Of a stretch of DNA of 14,969 nt, positions 6,020 through 13,930 are shown piece after piece. The DNA comes from an uncultured Clostridia bacterium (lineage in GTDB: Bacteria; Bacillota; Clostridia; Christensenellales; CAG-138): NCBI GenBank assembly GCA_937915925.1, contig CALGGM010000004.1, forward strand, positions 1 to 14,969, given 5' to 3'. Every line of letters starts with the position of its first letter. Positions within the stretch are counted from its first letter, which is position 1. The notes under the pieces are model-generated. The model was not told where the DNA came from. It saw only the letters and a program-made list of their open reading frames with translations, and made no database searches. Position numbers and translations under genes: made by a program.

Positions 6020-6031
6020 GGGCAGGACCCT

Positions 6032-6060
6032 TTGCAAAAGCGCGCTGCGTATGATATACT
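6032..6060 (+). promoter_or_regulatory. Promoter of mutY
   Basis: TTGCAA (6032-6037), 17-nt spacer, TATACT (6055-6060) preceded by TGA, so it is also an extended -10. The predicted start is 6067-6068, which is the A of the mutY start codon. Confidence 0.75.
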
Positions 6061-6067
6061 TTTTTGT

Positions 6068-7072
6068 ATGGAATGGACAGAGCTTCTGAATAATTGGTAT
6101 CCCGACCATCACCGCGATCTTCCGTGGCGCAGAACGCGCGATCCGTACGCGATCTGGGTCTCTGAAATCATGCTACAGCAGACGCGCGTCGCGGCGGTCA
6201 TCCCGTATTACGAGCGGTTTATGGCGGAGCTTCCGAACGTCGCTGCGCTCGCCGCCGTGCCGGACGATCGGCTGAATCGGCTGTGGCAGGGGCTTGGGTA
6301 CTATTCGCGCGCGAGGAATCTGAAGCGCGCGGCTGAGGTTGTTTGCGAACGCTTCGAGGGACGCATGCCGGACACGTACGAAGCGCTTCTGACGCTGCCC
6401 GGCGTCGGCAGCTATACCGCGGGGGCGATCGCGTCGATCGCGTACGGCGTGCGCGTGCCTGCCGTCGACGGGAATGTGCTGCGCGTGTACGCAAGGCTTA
6501 TGAACGATCCGTCCGATATTTCCGATCCCGCCGTGAAGACGCGCGTGTTCGACGGATTGAAGGCGGAGATCCCCCTTGACGCGGGCATGTTCAATCAGGC
6601 GATGATGGAGCTCGGGGCGACGGTTTGCGTGCCGAACGGGCAGCCGCGCTGCGAGGCCTGTCCGCTTGCGTCCGTGTGCAAGGCGAGGGAAGCGGGCACG
6701 GCGGGACTTCTGCCGAACAAGAAGCCGAAAAAGCCGCGCACGGTCGAAGACCGCACGGTGTTCGCCCTGTACGACGCGGGCGCGCCGCTCCTTAAAAAGC
6801 GCACGAACAGCGGACTGCTCGCGGGGCTCTACGAGCTTCCGAACGTGTCCGGAACGCTTTCGGCCGAGGGCGCGGCGGAGTGGCTCACAGAGCACGGACT
6901 GCACCCTGTTGGCACGCTGCTTTCCTATTCCGCAAAGCACGTTTTTACGCATATCGAGTGGCACATGCGCGTCTATGCCGCCGACGTCGCGGGGGAGGGC
7001 GCAGGCAGCTTCGTCCGCGCCGACGGCAGCCAATCGATCCCCACCGCGTTCTCGGTGTGCTTAAAGAAGTGA
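6068..7072 (+). CDS. mutY: A/G-specific adenine DNA glycosylase MutY
   Basis: Removes adenine mispaired with 8-oxoguanine in base-excision repair. The 334-residue protein has the HhH-GPD domain with catalytic E33 (SEIMLQQT), hairpin LPGVGSYTAG (110-119), catalytic D134 (PAVDGNV), and a [4Fe-4S] cluster C187-x7-C195-x2-C198-x5-C204; the first gap is one residue longer than in E. coli. The C-terminal NUDIX-like 8-oxoG recognition domain spans about 228-334 and includes HVFTH (291-295), where FTH replaces the usual FSH. The ATG at 6068 is chosen because MEWTELLNNWY is the family start and the promoter lies just upstream; no Shine-Dalgarno is present, so the mRNA is probably leaderless. The frame is open back to 5978 but that part contains the promoter. 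No clear terminator follows; a repeat element starts 13 nt after the stop. Confidence 0.95.
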   Translation: MEWTELLNNWYPDHHRDLPWRRTRDPYAIWVSEIMLQQTRVAAVIPYYERFMAELPNVAALAAVPDDRLNRLWQGLGYYSRARNLKRAAEVVCERFEGRMPDTYEALLTLPGVGSYTAGAIASIAYGVRVPAVDGNVLRVYARLMNDPSDISDPAVKTRVFDGLKAEIPLDAGMFNQAMMELGATVCVPNGQPRCEACPLASVCKAREAGTAGLLPNKKPKKPRTVEDRTVFALYDAGAPLLKKRTNSGLLAGLYELPNVSGTLSAEGAAEWLTEHGLHPVGTLLSYSAKHVFTHIEWHMRVYAADVAGEGAGSFVRADGSQSIPTAFSVCLKK

Positions 7073-7084
7073 TGCGCTTCGCGT

Positions 7085-7216
7085 GACAATCCCTCCGGCG
7101 CCTTACTTGGCTCCCCTGTGTAAGGGGAGCTGTCGATGGTACGCGCGGGAAGCGCGCGATCTACCGCCGAAGCGAAGGGAAACGAAGTGGAGCCGTCAGG
7201 TGACTGAGGGGTTGTC
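7085..7216. mobile_element. MITE-like element with GACAAYCCCTC inverted ends
   Basis: A 132-bp noncoding element bounded by GACAATCCCTC at the left and GAGGGGTTGTC at the right, inverted repeats with one mismatch in 11 bp. Inside are the hairpins GCTCCCCT/AGGGGAGC (7110-7130) and CGCGC/GCGCG (near 7142-7156). No target-site duplication was recognised and there is no transposase. Shorter one-ended relatives occur at 260-307, 9454-9500 and 10911-10990. It occupies the mutY to lipoprotein interval, with about 90 bp of AT-richer promoter region after it. Confidence 0.65.
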
Positions 7217-7307
7217 ATATCAAAATCAACCGCCCACCGCAAAAGTTGTACAAATTGTAATATTTGAATGAAAAATAGCGAACAAACGCCGGAAGCCTGT
7301 TCTTGTG

Positions 7308-7316
7308 TGGTATGAT
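7308..7316 (+). promoter_or_regulatory. Extended -10 promoter of the first lipocalin-like lipoprotein
   Basis: TGGTATGAT is a TGn-extended -10 box. No good -35 was found at 17 nt. The predicted start near 7323 gives a leader of about 24 nt containing GGAGGG. Confidence 0.5.
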
Positions 7317-7346
7317 ACCGATGAGAAAAACCGATGGAGGGACCTT

Positions 7347-8474
7347 ATGAAACGCATCGCTATTCTGCTGCTCGCACTGCTGCTGCTCGGCTGCGGATCG
7401 CAAAGCATCGGCGCATCCGCTGTTCCCACCGAGACGCCCACCGAAGCGCCGACCGAAGCGCCCACCGAAGCGCCGACGGAAGCACCGACCGAAGCGCCGA
7501 CGGAGGAGCCGTCCTGTGCGGCAGCGCTGATCGGGGACTGGGAGCTTTCGACGGTGGAGATCGCGGGGGAGACGTACGATCCGACGGCGGCGGGGCTGAA
7601 TTCCGTGTTCACGTTCGCGGAAGACGGCACGGGCGTGCTTCGCATGTGGACCGGCGACAGCGTGCAGGAGCAGGCCATCACGTACACGGTTTCGGGCAAC
7701 GCAGTCACGATGTTCGATGAAAACAACGATCCGCAGGACGCGGTTTACGATCCGGAGACAGACACGGTCCGCATGGAGGAGGAATCGCTCGGCATGCTGC
7801 TCGTACTCGTGCGAAAGACGGAGGCGTCCGCCGAAGCGCCGACGGAGGACGATTGGACGAAGGCGGAGCTGGAGATGCGCGAGATGGACGGGGCGGAGAT
7901 GGTCTCGATCACGGCGCTGATCCCGGCGGGAGCGACTCTTCTGATCGACTTTCCGCATCAGGACGATTACACCTTTACCAACACGGAGGCGGAGGCGCGA
8001 TATCGCAGGGTCAATATCCCGGTCGAGGTCTTCTTCCCAAACGAGCCTCTAAGCGAGCAGACGCTGACGCTCGTGCCAAAGGTGACAATCACGACCGCGG
8101 ACGGCGCGGTGCATGAGGTCGACTGTCCGACGTTTCAGCATACGTTTCCGATGCTGCTGCTTGCGATCGATTCCGCGGGCGAAACGCGAGAGGATGGGTT
8201 CTATGCCGTCGCCGATGCGGACGGCGTGTATCGCCTTCTGGCCATGATGCTGAGCAGCGAGGAGGGCATGCCCTCGGTCGCCGCCGGCGTAACGCTTACG
8301 GTCAACGGGACGGAGACCGTCGTGTATGAGGGCGGGATCTTTTTTGCGGATCTGCCGTGCGTCGACGGCGCGCCGACGACCTACACGCTGACCGCGAAGA
8401 AGGACAATTATATGAGCGTCGTCGCCACGGTCGTCGTACAGCCGCCTGTGCAGGGAAATTCCGCGGACCTTTGA
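7347..8474 (+). CDS. Lipoprotein with APTE-repeat linker and lipocalin-like domain
   Basis: A 375-residue surface lipoprotein. The signal is MKRIAILLLALLLLGC with lipid-bearing C16. Residues 27-55 are a tandem four-residue linker (PTEA repeated, encoded by near-identical 12-bp units at 7425-7511). Residues about 60-157 form a lipocalin-like small beta domain (IGDWELSTVEIAG, VFTFAEDGTGVLRM, VYDPETDTVRM). The remaining 200 residues are beta-rich and I do not recognise them; the C-terminal part (about 290-375) reads like a carboxypeptidase-regulatory or Ig-like beta sandwich (GVTLTVNGTETVVYEGGIFFADLP). GGAGGG lies 5 nt before ATG 7347. No terminator follows; the next promoter begins 11 nt after the stop. 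The ligand is unknown. Confidence 0.85.
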   Translation: MKRIAILLLALLLLGCGSQSIGASAVPTETPTEAPTEAPTEAPTEAPTEAPTEEPSCAAALIGDWELSTVEIAGETYDPTAAGLNSVFTFAEDGTGVLRMWTGDSVQEQAITYTVSGNAVTMFDENNDPQDAVYDPETDTVRMEEESLGMLLVLVRKTEASAEAPTEDDWTKAELEMREMDGAEMVSITALIPAGATLLIDFPHQDDYTFTNTEAEARYRRVNIPVEVFFPNEPLSEQTLTLVPKVTITTADGAVHEVDCPTFQHTFPMLLLAIDSAGETREDGFYAVADADGVYRLLAMMLSSEEGMPSVAAGVTLTVNGTETVVYEGGIFFADLPCVDGAPTTYTLTAKKDNYMSVVATVVVQPPVQGNSADL

Positions 8475-8484
8475 GACGTTTTTC

Positions 8485-8513
8485 TTGACAGATTGCGCAG
8501 AATATGATACCCT
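8485..8513 (+). promoter_or_regulatory. Promoter of the second lipocalin-like lipoprotein
   Basis: Perfect TTGACA (8485-8490), 17-nt spacer ending in TGA, then TACCCT (8508-8513), giving an extended -10 with a weak core. The alternative TATGAT at 8503 is only 12 nt from the -35. Predicted start near 8520. Confidence 0.6.
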
Positions 8514-8544
8514 ACCGACAACTTCAATAAAGGAGAACAAAAAG

Positions 8545-9345
8545 ATGAAGCGTTATCTGACACTTGCGCTTGCAGTTATCATGATGCTGTCGCTGCTCGC
8601 ATGCAGCGGCAAGACCGAAGAACCGGCGGCAGAGCCCGTTGTGGAGCCCGCAGCCGTTGAAGAAGCAACCGAGGCGCCGACCGAAGCGCCCACCGAAGCA
8701 CCGACCGAGGAGCCCGCTCCCGAAGCAAAGAGCATCGTCGACACCTGGACGCTGACCACGATGGTCGGCGAAGGCGTGACGATGGACGCGGCTGCGTTCG
8801 GACTCACCATGACCTTCACGTTCCATGAGGACGGAACCGTCATCGTCGTTGCGTACGGCGAGGAGGAGAACGACACGTACACCTTTGCCGACAACGAGCT
8901 CGTGATCGTCAGCGAAGGCGCAGAGATCAAGGGAACCTATGATCCCGAATCTGACACGATCGTGATCGAGCAGGACGGCGTGAAGCTCAACCTCGCGCGC
9001 GGCGAAGCGCCCGCAAAGACGACCGAAACCGAGCCCGCGGCGCCCGCAACCGGCGACACGGAGACCGTCGGCACCTGGACGCTGACCAAGGCGATCGTGT
9101 CCGGCGTCGAAGTCAGCGCAGAGCTGATGGGGCAGAGCATGTCGTTCACGTTCAACGCGGACGGCAGCGCGTCGATGGACTACAACGGCGAAAGCACGAA
9201 TTCGCTCAGCTGGACCGAAGAGAACGGCACGATCAAGCTGACGACGTTCGGCGTCGACCTGTATGACTTCACGCGCGACGGCGCAACGCTGGTGCTGCAT
9301 GAGCCGGAGAGCGGCGTCGACATGGTGTTCGAGAAGCTCGGCTGA
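8545..9345 (+). CDS. Lipoprotein with two lipocalin-like domains
   Basis: A 266-residue lipoprotein, signal MKRYLTLALAVIMMLSLLAC with lipid-bearing C20, then a Glu/Pro/Thr linker with APTE repeats (about 41-55). Two homologous beta domains follow, at about 63-153 and 173-265. They share the pattern (V)xTWTLTxxxxxGVxxxA, then MTFTFHEDG or MSFTFNADG, and end in a strand after a TYDPESDTI- or GATLVLHEP-type turn. Both resemble the domain at 60-157 of the preceding lipoprotein, so the pair probably arose by duplication. AAAGGAG lies 9 nt before ATG 8545; the upstream in-frame extension runs into the promoter and is rejected. A strong terminator follows 15 nt after the stop. A ligand-binding or envelope-associated role is inference. 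Confidence 0.88.
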   Translation: MKRYLTLALAVIMMLSLLACSGKTEEPAAEPVVEPAAVEEATEAPTEAPTEAPTEEPAPEAKSIVDTWTLTTMVGEGVTMDAAAFGLTMTFTFHEDGTVIVVAYGEEENDTYTFADNELVIVSEGAEIKGTYDPESDTIVIEQDGVKLNLARGEAPAKTTETEPAAPATGDTETVGTWTLTKAIVSGVEVSAELMGQSMSFTFNADGSASMDYNGESTNSLSWTEENGTIKLTTFGVDLYDFTRDGATLVLHEPESGVDMVFEKLG

Positions 9346-9360
9346 TATTCCCATAATCGC

Positions 9361-9389
9361 AAGAGACCGCGCGTGCGGTCTCTTTTCGT
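9361..9389 (+). terminator. Rho-independent terminator after the second lipoprotein
   Basis: AAGAGACCGC-GCGT-GCGGTCTCTT forms a perfect 10-bp stem (9361-9384) followed by TTCGTTTTG. It is the clearest plus-strand terminator in the window. Confidence 0.9.
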
Positions 9390-9405
9390 TTTGTTTGGGT
9401 TACGC

Positions 9406-9432
9406 GGGCGGACGGGCGATGCCCGTCCCTAC
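9406..9432 (-). repeat. GTAGGG-hairpin repeat
   Basis: On the minus strand it begins GTAGGGACGGGC. The perfect hairpin GGACGGGC-GAT-GCCCGTCC spans 9410-9428. Same family as 4489-4598 and 11005-11030. Confidence 0.6.
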
Positions 9433-9453
9433 AGTCCGTTGGCAAAATTCTTG

Positions 9454-9500
9454 CCTCCCCTGCGCAAGGGGAGGTGCCGTAGGCTGACGGAAGGGTTGTC
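9454..9500 (-). repeat. GACAACCC-family intergenic repeat, half copy
   Basis: Read on the minus strand it starts GACAACCCTTCCGTCAGCC and ends in the hairpin CCTCCCC/GGGGAGG (9454-9474). It is nearly the same as 10933-10983 in opposite orientation. A separate perfect palindrome GCAGGC-AGC-GCCTGC (9506-9520) lies between it and the DUF1540 stop. Confidence 0.6.
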
Positions 9501-9536
9501 CGCGAGCAGGCAGCGCCTGCATTCGCTCCTCTCCCG

Positions 9537-9701
9537 TCAATCCCGATGCGCATACGAGCCGCAGAGGCTTTCGTTTTCGCGGCCGGTCGCGCAGTCGTAG
9601 GCGGGACGGACGCAAATGCTCGAAAGCGCACAGTGCGCGCCCTGCTGATTAAAGCGGCAGCTTGTGACCTCGCAGCCGATCTTCTGTTCCTTTTGTTCCA
9701 T
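9537..9701 (-). CDS. DUF1540 domain small cysteine-rich protein
   Basis: A 54-residue protein, MEQKEQKIGCEVTSCRFN at the start. Six cysteines (C10, C15, C24, C30, C37, C47) in the order CxxxxC, HCAL, ICV, DCAT, LCGSY match the DUF1540 family, which is common in Clostridia and probably binds a metal; its function is not established. Start ATG 9701 has AAGGAG 9 nt upstream. It is oriented opposite to the BMP lipoprotein gene, with 144 bp between the two start codons. No convincing promoter was found for it (a TATGAT lies upstream without a -35 box), and no U-tract terminator follows. Confidence 0.87.
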   Translation of the reverse strand: MEQKEQKIGCEVTSCRFNQQGAHCALSSICVRPAYDCATGRENESLCGSYAHRD

Positions 9702-9775
9702 GCTGACTGTCTCCTTTCCTTTTTGCTTATTCTTTCCGGACGGCGGCGAATCATACGCATATTTCCAAATTGCGC

Positions 9776-9804
9776 TTGAAAAAGGCGCAAAGACGTATTA
9801 TACT
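9776..9804 (+). promoter_or_regulatory. Promoter of the BMP lipoprotein gene
   Basis: TTGAAA (9776-9781), 17-nt spacer, TATACT (9799-9804). Predicted start near 9811, giving a leader of about 35 nt with AGGAGGG. Confidence 0.8.
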
Positions 9805-9845
9805 GATACCGTACCTAATAGGGCAATTTTCAGGAGGGAAACGAA

Positions 9846-10850
9846 ATGAAAAAATTTTTTGCATTGATGATGGCGCTCGTGCTCATGCTCGGCTGCTTTG
9901 CGGCATGCACGAAGACCGGTGAAACCGCGCAGACCGGCGATGAGAAGGTCACCGTCGCGATCGTCGTGGCGGGCACGTTCGGCGACCGTTCGTTCTACGA
10001 TTCTTCGAAGGAGGGCGGCGAACGCCTCGCGAAGGATTACAGCAACGTCGAAGTCAAGTACATCGAGTGCAACAACGAGAACCATCCGGTCCGTATGCGC
10101 AACGCGGCGGACATGGCGAACATCGTCGTGTGCGTCGGCTGGGAGTTCTATGACGTCGAGACCATCGCGCCGGAGTACCCGGACGTCAGCTTCATCTGGA
10201 TCGACAACGAGACCGAAGCGCCCGTTGAAAACGTTCTGAACATCGTCTATGCGCAGAACGAGGGCTCGTTCCTTGCGGGCTACATCGCGGCGGCGATGAG
10301 CAAGACCGGCACGGTCGGCGCGGTCGGCGGCGAGGATTCCATCACGATCAACGACTTCATCGTGGGCTATACGCAGGGCGCGAAGTACTATAACGACGCG
10401 ACCAAGGTCGAGGTCAACTACACCAATGACTATGATGACCCGGCGAAGGGCAAGGACTGCGCAAAGGTCCTGAACGACCGCGGCGCGGACGTCGTATTCC
10501 AGATCGCGTCCAAGGCGGGCGACGGCGTGTTCGAGGCGGCGGAAGCGGGCGGCTTCTACGCGATCGGCGTTGACAGCGATCAGAAGTACATCAACGACTC
10601 CGTCATCATCTGCTCGATGAAGAAGGAAGTCGGCAAGTCGATCTATGACGCAGTCGCGAAGTACCTCGCGGGCGACAAGTCCCAGTGGGGCAGCACGTGG
10701 GTTGCGGACATGTCGAACGGCTATGTCGGCATCGGCTACGGCGAAGCAGGCTCGACCCAGCAGATCCCGGACGACGTGAAGGCGGCGGTCGAGGAGCTGC
10801 AGGCGAAGATCGTCTCCGGCGAGATCAAGGTCGATACCACCAGAAACTGA
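9846..10850 (+). CDS. BMP-family substrate-binding lipoprotein (nucleoside importer)
   Basis: A 334-residue periplasmic-binding-type lipoprotein. The signal is MKKFFALMMALVLMLGCFAAC; C21 (FAAC) is the likely lipid site and C17 an alternative. The mature part fits the basic membrane protein family (PnrA/TmpC, B. subtilis YufN): VAIVVAGTFGDRSFYDSSKEG at the N-lobe, IVVCVGWEFYDV, FIWIDNE, a QNEGSFLAGYIAAAMSKTG block, VVFQIASKAGDGVFEAA, and IGVDSDQ. Characterised members bind purine nucleosides; that ligand is inferred here. AGGAGGG lies 7 nt before ATG 9846. The gene has its own promoter and is followed by a hairpin, so it can be made in excess over the membrane subunits encoded 435 bp downstream. 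Confidence 0.93.
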   Translation: MKKFFALMMALVLMLGCFAACTKTGETAQTGDEKVTVAIVVAGTFGDRSFYDSSKEGGERLAKDYSNVEVKYIECNNENHPVRMRNAADMANIVVCVGWEFYDVETIAPEYPDVSFIWIDNETEAPVENVLNIVYAQNEGSFLAGYIAAAMSKTGTVGAVGGEDSITINDFIVGYTQGAKYYNDATKVEVNYTNDYDDPAKGKDCAKVLNDRGADVVFQIASKAGDGVFEAAEAGGFYAIGVDSDQKYINDSVIICSMKKEVGKSIYDAVAKYLAGDKSQWGSTWVADMSNGYVGIGYGEAGSTQQIPDDVKAAVEELQAKIVSGEIKVDTTRN

Positions 10851-10862
10851 CCGATCCTTTTG

Positions 10863-10892
10863 GGAAGCTGCCCGAGCTTTTGGGCAGCTTCC
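10863..10892 (+). terminator. Hairpin after the BMP gene, probable partial terminator
   Basis: GGAAGCTGCCC (10863-10873) pairs perfectly with GGGCAGCTTCC (10882-10892); the following GCGTTTATT is a weak U tract. It lies 12 nt after the stop and may let some transcription pass to the ATPase gene. Confidence 0.65.
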
Positions 10893-10910
10893 GCGTTTAT
10901 TCGCGCGGGG

Positions 10911-10990
10911 GACAACCCTTCCGCCGGGGAATGACAACCCTCCCGTCAGCCTTCGGCTGCCACCCTCCCTTGCACAGGGAGGGCAAGAGG
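10911..10990 (+). repeat. GACAACCC-family repeat with duplicated end
   Basis: Two direct GACAACCC ends occur at 10911 and 10933, each followed by a YTCCG or YCCCG sequence. The second leads into a TTCG hairpin (AGCCTTCGGCT) and the perfect hairpin CCCTCCCT-TGCAC-AGGGAGGG (10963-10983). This and the next three entries fill the 435-bp gene-free gap 10851-11285. Confidence 0.6.
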
Positions 10991-11004
10991 AATGTCAACG
11001 AATT

Positions 11005-11030
11005 GTAGGGGCGGATCTAATCCGCCCGTC
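11005..11030 (+). repeat. GTAGGG-hairpin repeat
   Basis: GTAGG, then the perfect hairpin GGGCGGAT-CTA-ATCCGCCC (11009-11027), then GTC. Same family as 4489-4598 and 9406-9432. Confidence 0.65.
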
Positions 11031-11052
11031 AAAAGACTTGCGGTGGAAAAGA

Positions 11053-11158
11053 CACCTCATCGGTCAGCTTCTCCTCAAGGAGAAGCCTCTGTGTATGTGA
11101 CCGAAAGCCTTCCCCTTGATGGGGAAGGTGGATCGGCGAAGCCGAGACGGATGAGGCG
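11053..11158. mobile_element. MITE-like element with CACCTCATC inverted ends
   Basis: A 106-bp element bounded by CACCTCATCGGTC and GACGGATGAGGCG (inverted, 11 of 13 matching). It contains the hairpins GCTTCTCC-TCAA-GGAGAAGC (11067-11086), CCTTCCCC-TTGAT-GGGGAAGG (11108-11128) and CGGC-GAA-GCCG. No transposase or target duplication was recognised. Confidence 0.55.
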
Positions 11159-11191
11159 GTACGCAGAAAAGCGTCAGCTTTTTGCGGATGA

Positions 11192-11270
11192 ATGAATCGC
11201 GCATCCGCGCATGAATTGTCCTGCGGACATGAATTGTGCTTCGCACATGAATTGCGCCTTCGGCGCATGA
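11192..11270 (+). repeat. Tandem ATGAATT-hairpin array 2 (upstream of ABC ATPase)
   Basis: Four hairpins with an 18-20 nt period, separated by ATGAATT: CGCG/CGCG (11198-11209), GTCC/GGAC (11218-11228), GTGC/GCAC (11236-11246) and GCGCC/GGCGC (11254-11266). Loops are CATC, TGC, TTC and TTC. Every stem is different but self-complementary. The last hairpin is 5 nt before the AAGGGG ribosome binding site of the ATPase gene, the same placement as in array 1. Confidence 0.85.
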
Positions 11271-11285
11271 AAAGGGGTGAAACGG

Positions 11286-12811
<1,526 letters not shown>

Positions 12812-12815
<4 letters not shown>

Positions 12816-13930
12816 AGGAAAGCATCTTTTCCCGCTTGAAGCGCAGGGTCGATTTTGGGTATCTCGTCGCGCTTCTCATCAGCCTTGCGGTCGCGCTGCT
12901 GATCGGCGCGGGCATCCTTGCGCTGACCGGACGCGATCCCCTGAAAGCGTTTGCGTCGCTTTTGGGCGGTTCGTTCTCGTCGCCCGCGTACTTTGGAAAC
13001 ATGCTCGAGTACGCGATGGTGCTGTGCCTGTGCGGGCTTGCGTGCGACGTGGGATCGCGCGTGGGCATCTTTAATGTCGGCGGCGAAGGTCAGCTTCTTT
13101 TGGGCGGTCTTGTCGGCGCGCAGATCGGGGTATGGATGAACGGCATGTCGCCGTGGATCGTCATCCCCTGCGCCGCGCTCGGCGCGATCGTCACCGGCGG
13201 CATTTACGCGTTCATTCCGGGCGTTCTGAAGGTCAAGCTCAAGGTCAACGAGGTCATCACCACGATCATGCTGAACTCGGTCGCGGTGTTCATCTGCGCG
13301 TTTTTCGCGAAGGGTCCGTGGAAGAATCCGAGCCCGCGCATCACCGAGGGCACGAGCGTGCTTGCCCAGGACTATATGCTGACCAAGCTCATTCCACGCT
13401 CGAACCTGTCGACGGCGATCCTCGTGTCGGCAGTGCTGACGTTCCTTGTGTGGTACATCCTGCAAAAGACGACCAAGGGCTACGAGATGCGTCTCGTCGG
13501 CGACAACCCGCGCTTTGCACGGTTTGCGGGGCTCAAGGCGGACCGCATCGTGATCGTCGCCATGATCGTTTCCGGCATGATGTGCGGACTTACGGGGATG
13601 TTTCGCGTGTACGGCGCGATCGGCAAGTACCAGTCGTCGATCTCGAACGAATACTATTTTGAAGGGCTGATGGTCGCGATGATCGCGCAGTATCAGCCGA
13701 TCCCGACCATTATCATTTCGCTGATCTTCGCGATCCTGAAACTCGGCGCGATGCGCATGGAGGAGACCGTCGGCGTGCCGATCCAGATCTATCTGATCAT
13801 TCAGACCGCGGTCATCTTCTGTATGGCGGCGGAACGCGGGATCCGCGCCGCGATCCAAAAGCGGAGAGAGAAGCGCGCCGCCGAACGCGACGTTCAGACG
13901 CGCAGGGAAGGAGGCGCCGCACATGAATGA
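12812..13930 (+). CDS. BMP-type ABC importer permease 1
   Basis: A 372-residue permease of the BPD_transp_2 type (B. subtilis YufP-like). After a basic amino-terminal stretch there is a hydrophobic segment (18-40). The conserved FNVGGEGQLLLGGLVGAQIG region and KVNEVITTIMLNSVAV, the coupling segment of this permease class, are present, with about eight to ten membrane helices in all. The C-terminal tail is strongly charged (KRREKRAAERD). Start ATG 12812 overlaps the ATPase stop by 4 nt, with a GGGAGAGGGGG site upstream; the end overlaps permease 2 by 8 nt. It forms a heterodimeric channel with permease 2, powered by the tandem ATPase and fed by the BMP lipoprotein. Confidence 0.92.

Noticed and set aside
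5978..6067. Longer mutY start at 5978
   Set aside because: The extension overlaps the last hairpin unit and both promoters, and family homology starts at MEWTELL (6068).
9798..10937. 379-codon minus-strand open frame opposite the BMP gene
   Set aside because: Shadow of a clearly recognised gene; no ribosome binding site and no family features.
11277..11279. GTG start for the ABC ATPase
   Set aside because: It overlaps the AAGGGGTG ribosome binding site; TTG 11286 has proper spacing and fits the family N-terminus. GTG remains a minor alternative.
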